A stretch of DNA of 64,000 bases from Alnus glutinosa (GCF_958979055.1 NC_084893.1:10365571-10429570), one strand, 5' to 3'. Shown: positions 11,092 to 21,799, numbered from the stretch's first letter. Numbers and translations: made by a program. Notes: generated from the sequence alone by a model not told the origin.

Positions 11092-11822
11092 TACTTCGTT
11101 TGTTTCGACGTAAAATGATTTCCGTCGTAAAACGATTTCGACGAAATCATTTTCAAAAAAAATAATTTTCTCGAAAATATTTTTTAGTGTTTGGTTCGCA
11201 CGAAAAAATTACGAAAAGTAAAAATCAGAGTTTGGCAAATGTGGCCGGATTCCGGCAAGAAATTTTGACCGGATCCGGCCAAAATGGCCGGAATCTTCCG
11301 GATCCGGCCGGATTAATGGCCGAATCAGGTCATATCCTGCCGGATCCCAGCCATTTTGGCCAGATCCGGTCATATCCAACCGGATCCGTCCAGATCAGGA
11401 CGGATCCCGGCCGTTTTGGCCAGATCCAGCTGGCTTGGCCGAAATTCGGCAATATTCCAGTCGGAATTGGGTCCGCCGGTGGCCGGATTCCGGGGCTGGC
11501 AAAATTCCGGTAGCCGGATTCTGGCGCCAGCAGGATTCTGGAGACAGGATGTTGTCGGACTCCAGCGCCGACTGGATTCCGACAACCGACAATTGTTAAA
11601 TTCTGACAATCGGATATCAAACATGCGTATAAGGACGAAGAGCTTAATTTCGGAAAATGATTTACGGTTTTAAAAATCGTAAATCGTTTTCCGAAAATTA
11701 AAGAAACTTTTACAGTCAAACCGAAAATGATTTTCGTTGACCATTATTTTCTCCCCTACCAAACACCGAAAAATGTCAAAATCATTTTTCAAAAATTATT
11801 TTATGTTGAAACAAACGGAGCA
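11092..11822. mobile_element. Non-autonomous TIR element (PIF/Harbinger-like?)
   Basis: Left end tacttcgtttgtttcgac and right end (reverse complement) tgctccgtttgtttcaac pair as TIRs of more than 25 bp. TTA at 11089-11091 and at 11823-11825 would be a 3-bp target duplication typical of PIF/Harbinger; with so short a repeat this is tentative. The subterminal AT-rich arms are also inverted copies. The centre is a GC-rich repeat block (11240-11560). No transposase is present. Confidence 0.6.
11240..11560. repeat. GC-rich ggccggatcc repeat block
   Basis: Repeated gatccggcc, ggccggatc and ccattttggcc motifs recur about every 20-40 bp within the preceding TIR element. The Pro/Gly/Asp-rich open frames on both strands follow from the repeat composition and show no domain. 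Confidence 0.7.
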
Positions 11823-11989
11823 TTAGAGGATGTTGACACAAGAACAATAATAAATTATAAGTTCTCAAAGTTTTGGTGAAATTTCATATTTTATGAATTC
11901 AAATCAAATTAAGAAAGTGAATGCCAAATTTAGAAAGAATAATATATAATTTTTTACCTAATACAGAAATCAAAAAACACACTTGGCCT

Positions 11990-12335
11990 CACTACAAAAA
12001 TATATGGTCTTTAGTGACAACTAAAAGTCATTGCTAAAGCCTAAAGGTCTTTAGGTCATCACTAACAAGTATACGCAATGACTTTTGTCGTCGCGGTTAT
12101 CTGGTCGAGAATACGTATTAGCAACGACTCATGTAATTGTCGTTGATAATACTTATTAACAACGGCAAAAATAGTCACTAATATCTAAGAACATGAGAGG
12201 GCATACCGTCGCTAATATGAAACTTATAAACGACGACATGAAAAGTCATCGTTGATAAGTAAGTTTGAATTCTTTATTTTATTTATTTTTTTGTTAAATA
12301 TGGATTTATTATTTTTCCTTAATATCAATGCAGCT
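11990..12335. mobile_element. CACTA-like terminus with subterminal repeats
   Basis: Starts CACTACAAAAATATATGG, followed by recurring subterminal motifs (ctttagtgacaactaaaag, gtcattgctaaag, and cgttgctaat or gtcgttgataa variants). No transposase. The right boundary is not certain; related sequence at 16,670-16,810 may be its far side. Confidence 0.6.
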
Positions 12336-12403
12336 CACTACAAGAAATAAGGCCTTTAGCGACAAGCCGACAACTAAAAGCCGTTGCTAAAGATCTTTAT
12401 CTC

Positions 12404-14760
12404 TTTTCATAAGGCCCCCAAGAAATAAGGCTCTCAAAATATCAGTCATTCTATGGATAGTCGTCTAAACTATCAACGTTTGGACTCTGACCTCCAAACT
12501 ATCAAAACTACTGAAAAAGACTTATTTTGATGAAATATACCCATAATACCTTGTCACGTGTCATTTTTAAATTTAAATTAAAAATTAAAAAACTAAAAAA
12601 AATTAAAGAAATTAAAAAACTAAAATTTTATTTTTTAAATTGAGAATAATCTTAGTAGATTAAAATTTTATTTTACTTTTTTTTTCTCGAAATAAAAATA
12701 AAAGCTCATTTTAAAAAATAAATATTATGACAAAATTATATCATAAATATGGGGCATTACTTTTTTTGAATTTACTAACCCATAAATCACTATTGATTTA
12801 TAACATTATTAATCCAACGACTTACAACAAAGAACGATAAAGGTGGACGGCCAAGATCTGTCCACAATAGCAACTCTGAAAAATTAATAACTAATTAATT
12901 AATTAATTAAAAAATAAATAAATTAAAATTAAAATAATTAATATAAAAATAAATAAAAAAATAAATAATTTTAAAAATAATAATAATAATAATAATAAAT
13001 TAATATTTATGGTGGCTCGCGGCCAGAGCCACCCCTCCCTCATTTGACAAAACAACACAACCCCATCATAAAATCTCGAGTTCAACGTATACCCAGATAT
13101 CAAAGCATTGCAACAAACAATCAGATTTCTTGATTAGTCACTTTCATCAAACAAGTTGTGTGCACAATCAATAGAAGAGGATGTACAGTACATTGATATC
13201 AAAGAAGTCTGTACAAAGGGTTCGCGCTTGCACCCGGTCCTGATGACGTGGCAATGGAGCTGTGCGCCGGATATTGGGAGAGAGAGTGCGGCAATGACAG
13301 AGAGAGAGAGAGGGGGGGCCGGTGGGGGCCATGGCCCCCCTCAACTCTTAAGAAAAAAATCAAAAATTAAGGTAAAATAAAAAATAAAAAATAAAAAATT
13401 AAGGTTTTTTTTGTCTATGGGCCTCTAGCAAAAATTTTTTTTGGCCCTATTGGCCCATTCCCTTTTATCATTTCTTCAACTAGTTTCATCTCATTTGGAA
13501 CAATGGATAGCTTTATTATCAAAACTTTTTCCTTTAATATTTCTAGGGTAGCAATGGATATGTCTGAGACGGTAACAATGGAAGGAGCTTTACAAAGTTG
13601 TAAAGGCTTTGTTCAAAGTAAATTAAAAGAGTTTAGTAAAGCAGTGCATTGGAAAAAAAGATGTGTGGATTTGAGGAGTCACACACATGACAAAGCTCGA
13701 TTTCTTAAGGATGTGTGGCAAAATAACATAAAATGAGAAAAATAGCTAGATGACATTAGAAAAGTCTAGAAGATATGCGTTTCATTTGTTTAGTGTTGCG
13801 TTTAACAGAATGTGTTTTGTGTAAAATATAATGTGTTTTGTATAACAGTTAGTGGGCTATTGTATTAATTAAAGTGGGTCGTTCTAACAAAAGAAACAGG
13901 AAAATGTTAGCTTCAAGAGCTATATCATTCAGGCAAAGCCTTGTGAGAAGGCCAAGAAGCATACAATTCATCCAACTGACATTTCTCAGTTTCAGTACAG
14001 AAACTGATACCTTTTTTATTTTATTTTTCATTTTCTGAATCTTTGGATAGCAGTTTTCTTTACTTTTTATTTATTTATATTTTTTTTTCCAAAAAACTCT
14101 TTTCACTTTTGCTTAATTATTGATTTTTAATTTGAAAGGAATAATAAAAATATCAAAATTAGGTTACGTTTAATTTACTTAAAATTAGCCTTTATATATA
14201 TACTTTAATTAACCCCTACTTAAGAAAAAAATTTATTTGCCCCTCATATTAAAATGTCTAGCTCAATCCCTGGAGTGCGGTGCAGGATTTGAGAACGAAA
14301 GGAAAGGAGAAGGCATTGGGTGAATCGCCAGAGAGGAGCATTTGGCGGTAGAGAGTCAGAGGTTGGGTGAATTGGCCTTGCTTTGCTAGTTCTCTTAGGC
14401 GAGTGTTCCATGGGCTGGTTGTGATTGTGCTTGTGCGTGTGCTCGTGGTTACGGTGGTTTGGAGGTTTAGTAGTTTGTTTGTGTGAGAGATGAGTGATTG
14501 TTGGCAGCCACCCCCTTCCCAAATACTAAATTTTTATTAAAAAAAATAAATAAATAAATTTTAGTTTTTTTTAGTTTTAATTTTTTTTAATTGAAAAATA
14601 ACACGTAATAGAGGTATTATGGACATATTTCGCCACATGTGTCTTTTTCAAAAGTTTTAGTAGTTTGGAGTCAGAGTTCAAGCGTTGGTAGTTCAAAGAA
14701 CTATCCGTAGAATGATTGGTAGTTTGAGGGATTAAATTGTAATTTTTTCTAAAAGAACCT
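12404..14760. mobile_element. MULE-type element A with 9-bp TSD and long TIRs
   Basis: Flanked by ctttatctc at 12395-12403 and 14761-14769, a 9-bp duplication typical of Mutator-like elements. Its ends form inverted repeats of about 170 bp (attctatggatagt at the left, reverse complement attctacggatagtt at the right, with matching actctgac and gaaaaagac segments further in). The interior has no transposase. It holds low-complexity DNA, a GC-rich patch (13300-13345), an open frame at 13503-13736 of unknown origin and a transit-peptide-like start at 13904. It may be a gene-fragment-carrying (Pack-MULE type) element. Confidence 0.7.
13904..14038 (+). pseudogene. Captured exon 1-like frame with mitochondrial presequence character
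   Basis: An ATG-started 44-codon frame reads MLASRAISFRQSLVRRP..., continues with a Ser/Phe/Thr stretch containing FSTETDT, then runs into T-rich sequence and stops. The start is rich in Arg, Ser and Leu, free of acidic residues, and followed by FSTE, like the targeting peptides of plant mitochondrial proteins. It lies inside MULE A, so a captured first exon is a reasonable reading. The parent gene is not identified. Confidence 0.35.
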
Positions 14761-14787
14761 CTTTATCTCGTCGATAGTAATTAATTA

Positions 14788-15546
14788 GGGAAAAGTACAC
14801 ATAACCCTCTCAAACTACCACTCAATTGTCAATGTACCCCACAAACTACCAATTGTGTCAATGTCCCCCCTTAAACTACTAAAAAATGTCAATGTCCCCT
14901 CTAAGACCAACAAAAAGACAAAAATGACCTTAATTTTTTTTAAATAAGACAAAAATGTCCTCATAAATTCAAAAAATTAAAACTAAAACTAAAAAATTAA
15001 AAATTTTAAAAAAATTAAAAAAAGAAACAAAAAAAGAACAATTTTTTTTTTCTTAAAAAAAAAAAGTAAACAAAAAATAACTGAAATTTATTTTATTTTA
15101 AAAATAAAACAAATTAAAAAAACCAGTTTTTATTAAATTAAAAAACGAAAAAAAAACAATTTTTTTTTTAAAGAAAAAGAAAAAATAACTGAAATTTATT
15201 TATTTAAAAGAATAAAACAAATTAAAAAAAAACGAAAAAGAACATTTTTTTAAAAAAAAGAAAACGAAAAAAAAAACTGAAAATTATTTTTTTAAAAATA
15301 AATAAATAAATAACAGTTTTTATTTTTTTTTTATTTTTTGGAATAAATTTTTGTTATTTTATATTTTTTTAATAATTTTTTTTTTTAGTTTTATTTTGTT
15401 TTAATAATTTTATGAAGGGCATTTTTGTCATTAGGGGGACATTGACATTTTTTGGTAATTTAGGGGAGGATATTGACACAATTGGTAGTTTGAGGGGTAA
15501 ATTGACAATGAGGTGATAGTTTGAGGGGATTATATGTACTTTTCCC
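14788..15546. mobile_element. MULE-type element B with 9-bp TSD
   Basis: Bounded by aattaatta at 14779-14787 and 15547-15555. The ends are long inverted repeats: gggaaaagtacacataacc at the left and the matching ...atgtacttttccc at the right, extending over about 100 bp (caaactacca, gacattg segments). The centre is an A/T-rich filler without ORFs. It is a well-formed non-autonomous MULE. Confidence 0.8.
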
Positions 15547-15814
15547 AATTAATTATTAGCAACGATTTTTGTAGTACTCATGGTTGCCCCGTCGACAATA
15601 CTCATTAATGATAACACAATTGGTTGTTTCTAATAACGTTTACTAGTAGTATACAAACGGAGCGGTTATAACAGCTTTAAAACCGTTAACCACTATCCAC
15701 ATAACTGCATAACCGCTTTCAAAAGCAGTTATAAATAACCGCTAACCGCTTAGGCGAAGGTGATTAGCGGTTATAGAGTTTGAAAAAAGAAGCTAATAAC
15801 CGCTAACCGTCTTC

Positions 15815-15859
<45 letters not shown>

Positions 15860-15949
15860 AAAATGATAAAAATACAATTAGTGCACAACCCCGAAACACA
15901 TTGAGGCACTACTATATATATATATATATATATATTATTATCCTCTTTC

Positions 15950-16290
15950 CTTGCTTCCAGATCCATTAACCTCTCCATTATCTCCTTCAGTTTGTCAGCT
16001 CTTCAACAAGCCTTTTGTCACTTTCGAAACCTAGCTAAGTCGTGTTCATCAACAGATACCTTGCTGGCAGTCGTTGACATAGGTAATGACTTTCCTTCCA
16101 CTTCAACCTTCTCCACATGCATTGGAGCCTCCTTGACAGTTTCAGATCCATTAGTCATCAAATCATCAACTTTGGTTTACAAAGTGACAGCAGTAGACAA
16201 ATGGGTTTCCACTTCACTCTCTTGGACTTCATTATTTACCAATCTGACATGTTCGTCCTTCTCAGACTCAAAAATAGTAGGCTTCTCATC
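15950..16290 (-). pseudogene. Decayed coding fragment, family not identified
   Basis: The minus strand read from about 16,290 downward gives a protein-like frame rich in Glu, Val, Lys and Asp (FESEKDEHVRLVNNEV, VKEAPMHVEKVEVEGKSLP, DKLKEIMERLMDLEARKE), broken by three in-frame stops. The composition suggests an acidic, partly coiled-coil protein. I considered a BAG6-type cochaperone because of the KLKEIMERL segment but cannot support it. Confidence 0.35.
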
Positions 16291-16296
16291 AGTTGC

Positions 16297-16437
16297 CCGG
16301 AAGCTTTTAGTCCCACACCGAAAGAATAAGAGAAGCTAGAAGTGAACACTGGAAATAAAAGAAAAACCCGGAAGTTCTTAGTCCCACACCGAAAGAATTA
16401 AAGAAGCTGGAAGCGAACACCGGCTATGAAAGAAAAA
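16297..16437 (+). repeat. Tandem duplication of about 70 bp
   Basis: Two adjacent copies begin cccggaag and share ttagtcccacaccgaaagaa, then gaagctagaagtgaacac against gaagctggaagcgaacac and end in gaaaaa. They are about 85-90% identical. Confidence 0.75.
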
Positions 16438-16669
16438 TGGAGGCTTTTAGCAGAGCATGTCTTTCTTAGCCCAAAAGTGGCCAAAACCAGCCCAAATTGG
16501 TTGCAAACCAGCCCAAAACTGATTTAAAATTGGCCTAATATCTAAATCGCTTTTCAAAAGCAAATATAGTTGCCGGTTATTTATTCTATAATTACTAACC
16601 GGTTAGAAATTTTAGCTAATAATTACCTGTTATAATTGTTTTTACGCCCCCTAAATTTAGGGGTCGTCG

Positions 16670-17127
16670 TTGACGTTAGGAACATGAAACGGCGTGTGGA
16701 TTACAAAAACTGTTCCTGATAGCGTGATATGTTCTTATTCACTGGCGACCTTAATAGTCGTTGTTGATGTGTTCTTATCAGCGATGACGACAAGTCGCTG
16801 ATAAGTTTGCATTATTTATTTTTATTTTTTTTTTAAAAAAAAAGCAATTGCCAATGTTAGGGAGAAAACAGATGGCGTACAAGGGTTGTCCCGCGTATAG
16901 AAAATTCATTACATAGAATCATGGCATAGGAAATTCATTACAAAAAAAAAAAGGAAAAATGTTGTCCTCAAGACAGTTTTTAATTGTTCAAAACTTAAGT
17001 TGCAACAGAAAACAATGACATTGATTAATTTGAATTAATCAATGAAATTAGTAGCTAACATTAAAGGGTTGCAGCCCTAGTACAAATGCAGTATACAAGT
17101 TAACCCCTAATCCTAAGTAAAAAAATA

Positions 17128-17158
<31 letters not shown>

Positions 17159-17269
17159 TAAGAGAGGTGATACAAAAACATCACTTATACACCCACCCCA
17201 TGTGTAGGTGTGTAATTTTTTTTTAATCTTTTTCCAATAAAAAATATATAAAATAAAAAATAAAAACCT
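16670..17269. other. CACTA-like subterminal remnant, then AT-rich spacer
   Basis: 16,670-16,810 repeats the gtcgttgatg / tcgctgataag motifs seen after 11,990 and likely belongs to the same CACTA family. From 16,830 to 17,269 there are A/T runs and an (AT)n tract near 17,131-17,152. No gene. Confidence 0.45.
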
Positions 17270-18400
17270 GCAAAATTAGAAACATTCTTCTTTCTCAAGT
17301 TGTCGAGTGTCAATATTTTTCCTAATTATGTCATCCAAAAAAAAAATAGCACCCACAAAGGAGCCTTGACTCTCCATATGCTCTTCTATGGAAAAGATGA
17401 TCCATTCCGGCTAGTTAACACTTAATAAAATGAATTCACTTAAAACTTGCCCCTTTTAGAAGGACTCCATACTATTCTATCCTCATTTTCTTGTCTTAAT
17501 TAGAAAGAATACAACCTCTAAAAAAAAGATACTACCACCTCCACCTCCCAATCCTGAATTTGTCTAGCAAAAAATGACATCTCACTGAATAGTCTCTTCT
17601 CGAAACTGCATGTTATTTGCGTTCCACACAACCTTCCTTTGAGCAATACTAAACAAATTCGAATAAGATATCTGCATGTTATTTGCGTTCCACACAACCT
17701 TCCTTTGAGCAATACTAAACAAATCCGAATAAGATATCTTCTAAAGATTATTCTCACACTAAGCATCATGCCAAAAACATACTAACCTTTGACCTAATCC
17801 CCACTTCAAACTTAACAAAATTAGAAAACTTTTCCCACCCTTTTCTAATATGTTTCCACACTCCCACTCCAAATGACTCCATTATCTCCTTAGAACGCCA
17901 ACTTCCCCCTATACTATCATATTTAGTCTCAACCACCAATTTTCATAATGCCTCTCTATCCATGGCATATCACCACAACCACTTTTCTAATAGGGCTCGA
18001 TTGAACTGAATCAAATTTCTTATTCCCAACCTACTTGATTTTATTGAGGTGCAAATCCTTACCCAATTCACTAATTGGAATTTAAACTCATTCCCAATAC
18101 CACCCCCATTATAAAACCCTTTGAAGTCTCTCTAGCCCATTAGTCACTCTCGCTGGAATAGGGAAAAGAGACAAGTAATATGTAGGTAGATTAGATAGAG
18201 TACTCTTGATCAGAGTCAATCTACCACCCTTAAATAGATAAAGTTTCTTCCATCCAGCTAACTGTCATTCCATTTTTTCAATATCGTCATTCCAAAAAGA
18301 AGTGGCCTTATAAGAAGCTCCAAATGGCAAATTCAAATATTTCATTGGCAACGAAGAGAGTACTCTACACCCAAGAATACTGGCATCTCAAAGTCTCATT
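17270..18400 (-). mobile_element. LINE (L1-type) relic, RT 3' part to zf-RVT region
   Basis: The minus strand reads in pieces as plant LINE ORF2: ILGCRVLSSLPMKYLNLPFG, then [20 protein letters not shown], then the DWEVEVVVSFF segment and SIWRVKAPL of the C-terminal zf-RVT region. Several frameshifts and stops. Both ends are missing, so it is a dead fragment. Confidence 0.75.
17606..17737 (-). repeat. 66-bp tandem duplication in the LINE relic
   Basis: Two adjacent 66-bp copies (17606-17671, 17672-17737) starting ctgcatgttatttgcg differ at one visible base (aaattcg/aaatccg). The length is 22 codons and the LINE frame is kept through both (LFSIAQRKVVWNANNMQ occurs twice). Confidence 0.95.
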
Positions 18401-19204
18401 TGGGAATAGAGAAGAATCTCAATTCTTCTCTATTTTTTTAAAAAACAAATCATATTTTATTCAATTTTTTCAAATTTTTTTAAATTTTATCTCATAAAGT
18501 CAAACCTCGAAATTCATGCAGTGAATTCTAATTCTAAAAATTCAATTCCCAAACGAACCATAGCCTCTCAGCCCTTAGCTCTCGCTACGCTCAACATTGT
18601 GGCCGAAGGTGCATTTCCTCCCATCTCCCTTTTTTTTATTTCTTTTATTTTTTTTTATTTTGTTATTCCTTTATTTTGGGTTTGGTTATTTCACATTGTC
18701 TGGAACTTTTATGGCTCGATGTTGGGATGATCTTGGTTGGGCTATGGCCGAATGGTTGTGTTGGGGTGTTGGATTGGCTTTAATTTTACGTGGAGGATGA
18801 TTGTGGTTGTTTGGCTAAACCCATATTGTGTTGATTTTCTGGATGTAATTGGATATATAATATAATCATCATGCAGTGGAAGTTAACCCAACTTTTTATG
18901 GCGGTGGTGGCAATTCTGCCCTGTTTCTGATGCTTCTAAAAAGGATATTTTCATGTCTTATAAATAAATTACCACATGAACTCAGGGAGTAGTCCATTGG
19001 ATAGTTATTGCTCAGCACAAGATTTGAAAGATACTAATTTTTATGGAGCATATTTCATGCTTTTGTCAGTCATTTGCCTTGTTTGTTTAGTAGAACATGA
19101 TTTGGTTCAGCTCTTGATATTGAGTACTAGACCATTGAAATGTTCACGAGGTTTCAGAGCCTTACTTTCTCGGATCGGGATCCCCTATAATTTTTTTAAA
19201 ATTG
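18401..19204. other. Unresolved stretch between LINE relic and plastid insert
   Basis: T-rich DNA. A frame at 18521-18730 and another at 18976-19251 have no recognisable family. Nothing firm can be called. Confidence 0.35.
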
Positions 19205-19326
19205 TAAATTCTCAAATTATGAAATGTTTATACAATAAGAGTAAGGGTTGATCGATTGAGTATTCAACTTTCTTATTAAAGTCCCCTCTATGGAATGCAC
19301 TGAGTTTTAGATGTATACATAGGCAA

Positions 19327-19358
19327 AGCCGTGTGCAATGAAAGATGCAAGCACGGCT
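19327..19358 (+). ncRNA. Group II intron domain V relic (plastid trnK intron)
   Basis: agccgtgtgcaatg and catgcaagcacggct-like arms form the conserved domain V hairpin: gccgtgtgca pairs with tgcaagcacggc. It is followed by gcgagggattt where plastid copies usually have ggggaggg. Non-functional in this context. Confidence 0.75.
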
Positions 19359-19410
19359 TGGCGAGGGATTTTTTTGACTTACTTTTTAACAAGTAAATTA
19401 TCTACCCCAT

Positions 19411-19445
19411 CCGACTAGTTCCGGGTTCGAGTCCCGGGCAACCCA
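19411..19445 (+). pseudogene. trnK-UUU: trnK-UUU 3' exon (plastid-derived fragment)
   Basis: The 35 nt from ccgactagtt to gggcaaccca are the 3' exon of plastid tRNA-Lys: the anticodon-stem 3' strand, variable loop, T-arm ccgggttcgagtcccgg and acceptor 3' strand. The 5' exon with the anticodon is absent, so no functional tRNA can be made. Confidence 0.9.
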
Positions 19446-19549
19446 TTAGCATTATAATATCTAAATTATATATATAAATCTGAATTCTATATTCTATTCT
19501 ATTTTTGTTTTTTTACATTGTAATATTTTGCATCATTGAATGGACCCAT

Positions 19550-20945
19550 TATCATTAACTACTCTCCAGAAAGGCTTTAACATGGCAGTCCTATTCCAAC
19601 CCTAAATAGTTCTTAACCCAGTCCACCTTCATCCTTCGGTCTACATTAGACTAGCTGATTGTATAGATCTTATAGGTGGGTTCGGGGCTTGACCAAAAAA
19701 AATCCCAAATGCTCAATTAAATTGATTTCAAGATCTTCTCCAGAAGCCTTAAAGTGGACGACCAATAGATGTGAAGGCTTGCAAGCACTGAGGAGATTAG
19801 CTTCATTCTTCCAAAGTATGAAAGCAACCTTCTTTTCCAATTGCTAATTCGGCGATTGAACTTGTCCCAGAGGGGGAGACAGTCAGAGTGTCTCAATCTG
19901 GTAGATAGTAAGGGCAGTCCCCCAGTATTTTAGAGGGAGTTGCACCTCACGGAAGCCAAGAGTACGAATGATTTTTCGTTTGACCCTATAACTGGTGGCC
20001 GAGAATGATAGGGAACATTTGGCTTTCTTTAATCCCAAGACCTGCCCAGCTGTGAAACTCATTCAGCACTTGGTTGATGGCCAACGCATTACGCACGGAG
20101 CTATCTGCGAAAATGAGCACATCATCAGCATATATTATATTAGAAAGATAGAGTTTTTAAAATCTTCTTGAATGGGTGATCAGGTTGTTTTTTACTTCCC
20201 TGTTAAAAAGCTGGCTGAATATTTCCATGACTAGGATGAAAAGATAGGCTCTAAGAGACCTGGCTCAAACCGCAGCCCCGCCCCTGAAGAAGATAGATGG
20301 AGATCCGTTATTCATAACTGCAAAGGACACTTTGGGGATACATTCTCTAATCCATCTTACCCAAATTTCAGGAAACTTCAAGGATTCAAGGGTATTGAAG
20401 ACAGCATCCCAACGAACGGAGTCGTACGCCTTGCGAATATCTAACTTGGTGCAAAACTTAGGAGTTCCTTTGTCTCTATGAAAGTTACGGACCAGCTCGT
20501 GAGCCAGAATAATGTTTTCACTGATGTTCCTGTCTTTAATGAAAGCCGACTGATGGGGACCCACCAACTCATCAAGCACTTCCCTAAGCCAATGCCCAAA
20601 AATTTTTGAAATTTTCTTTACGAGCATGTTGCACAATGAAATAGGTCTGAACTCCTTAAAGACCTCTGGGTTATCAACCTTGGGGATCAGCACAAGGAAA
20701 GTTGAGTTGACCTGTTTTAACAACTTTCCACTTCGAAAGAAGTTCGATACAACTTTGCACACATCATGTTTGATGATTTCCCAACAGACCTGAAAAAGTG
20801 GGCATTGAAACCACCCAGACCCGGGGCTTTATCTGATTTAAAACTCAGCACAACCTTCTCGATTTCATCCGCCGTGACCTGTCGAATTAATCCTAGCTAC
20901 TGATCCTCAGTAAGGACTCTCTCAAACTTAAAATTGCTGATGTGC
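19550..20945 (-). mobile_element. LINE (L1-type) relic with reverse transcriptase core
   Basis: Minus strand. A 165-codon frame (20265-20762) reads the RT palm: VNSTFLVLIPKVDNPEVFKE, FRPISLCNMLVKKISKI, SAFIKDRNISENI, KLDIRKAYDSVRWDAVF. Further frames downstream give IIYADDVLIFADSS, the catalytic YADD box. Frameshifts separate the parts, and the endonuclease and 3' end are missing. It is a dead, doubly truncated copy separated from the previous LINE relic by the plastid insert. Confidence 0.85.
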
Positions 20946-20963
20946 ATTTAAGTCGTTTCATGC

Positions 20964-21224
20964 ATCGAACGGCATGAAAAATGCTACATATTAAAAATGT
21001 GACATGTTAATGATGAGAATTGAGTATATTTTTATCAGGTTCTTACACTTTATGTCATATAAAAGCTTTGAGCAAAAAAACTACCTTTTGGGTTAGTAAA
21101 GAAGAAGTGTATCTTGAAAAGTGGGAAAAAAAAAAAAAAAAGGGGGTCTTTTGGAATATATATTATATTTTTCCACGATAACATGTCATATTTTAAATAT
21201 ATAGCATTTTTCACGTTATTCGAT
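20964..21224. mobile_element. MITE-like inverted-repeat element
   Basis: atcgaacggcatgaaaaatg at the left pairs with the reverse complement of the right end (atcgaataacgtgaaaaatg), continuing through gctacatatt/gctatatatt and tgacatgtta. The arms are about 45 bp. No ORF. TSD not resolved. Confidence 0.55.
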
Positions 21225-21790
21225 ATAAAAAAAGGCTTGAATTCATATAATTTGAGAATTCAAATTTTTTTAAAATTGTAGAGAATCCTAATCCAGATCA
21301 ACTAAGCACTGATGGAATACTCAGCCAATGAGGATTTTGCTTATCAGAAAACGTCTACCAATTCGTGGTGTTACCTGAATAGCAGGAGTGATATGTTTTC
21401 TGGCTTTAGTTTTTCTGCCCTGAGTGCACTCTGATAATTTTCATTTTAAAATTAGAATTTCATTTTCTGTTAATTTTCTACACTATCTTAATTTTCACTG
21501 AAAAATTGACACAGACTTTGGGTTTACTGCCAAATAAATAAATAATAAAATAAAATAAAATTAGGCTCTTAAAAGAGGCTCAATGTAGGCCTGAAAACCC
21601 ATACTTAAAAAGTGGTTTATGTGGTGTGGTTATAAGTTTTATTAATCATTAACCAGTAGTTAATTCAAAATTGCTAACCACCTAAGGCGGAATGATTGCA
21701 GTTACTTAAATTTGATAACCACCTAAGGTGATTGCAGTAGTGGTTAGAGCCAATAACCGCTAACTGTAACCACTTGTACACCCCTAATCT
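21225..21790. other. No gene; decayed hAT-like end at 21,620-21,788
   Basis: 21,620-21,788 contains repeated gctaaccacctaagg and gataaccacctaagg motifs and ends gtaaccacttgtacacccctaa, the reverse of a TAGGGGTGTACAAGTGG-type hAT TIR. The left end is lost. The rest is AT-rich. Confidence 0.4.
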
Positions 21791-21799
21791 TAAGAAGTC

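Larger units (their letters stand above)
12336..15577. mobile_element. Short CACTA-like element split by two MULEs
   Basis: The left end is CACTACAAGAAATAAGG at 12336; the right end is gcaacgatttttgtagta at about 15577. Removing the two MULE insertions (12404-14760 with one TSD copy, 14788-15546 with one TSD copy) leaves a short MITE-sized sequence whose subterminal motif (gccgttgctaaag against ttagcaacg) pairs across the ends. The host TSD is unclear. Confidence 0.6.
15644..16653. mobile_element. hAT-like non-autonomous element carrying foreign coding sequence
   Basis: Both ends contain inverted, similar segments: tagtagtatacaaacgg then gcggttataacag at the left; at the right the reverse complement reads taggggg-cgtaaaaacaattataacag. 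The repeated aaccgctaaccg subterminal motifs are like those at 21,620-21,788. No clean 8-bp TSD could be found, so the boundaries are approximate. The interior holds two (AT)n tracts (15818-15857, 15912-15936) and a decayed minus-strand coding segment. Confidence 0.45.
19205..19540 (+). other. Nuclear insert of plastid DNA (NUPT): trnK intron end, trnK 3' exon, psbA spacer
   Basis: From about 19,220 the sequence reads like the 3' part of the plastid trnK(UUU) group II intron downstream of matK (caataagagtaagggttgat, then ctgagttttagatgtatac), followed by intron domain V, the trnK 3' exon and an AT-rich trnK-psbA-type spacer up to about 19,540. matK itself is not visible in the flanking sequence. 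Plastid gene order matK - trnK 3' exon - psbA is well known. LINE relics flank both sides, so this is a nuclear copy. Boundaries are approximate because both edges are AT-rich. Confidence 0.85.

Noticed and set aside
11187..11719. Five overlapping Gly/Pro/Asp-rich ORFs
   Set aside because: All read the ggccggatcc repeat block of a MITE in different frames.
13503..13736. 77-codon ORF as an independent gene
   Set aside because: It lies inside MULE A and has no recognised domain; treated as possible captured sequence only.
19411..19445. Functional tRNA gene
   Set aside because: Only the 3' exon of plastid trnK is present; the 5' half with the anticodon is missing.
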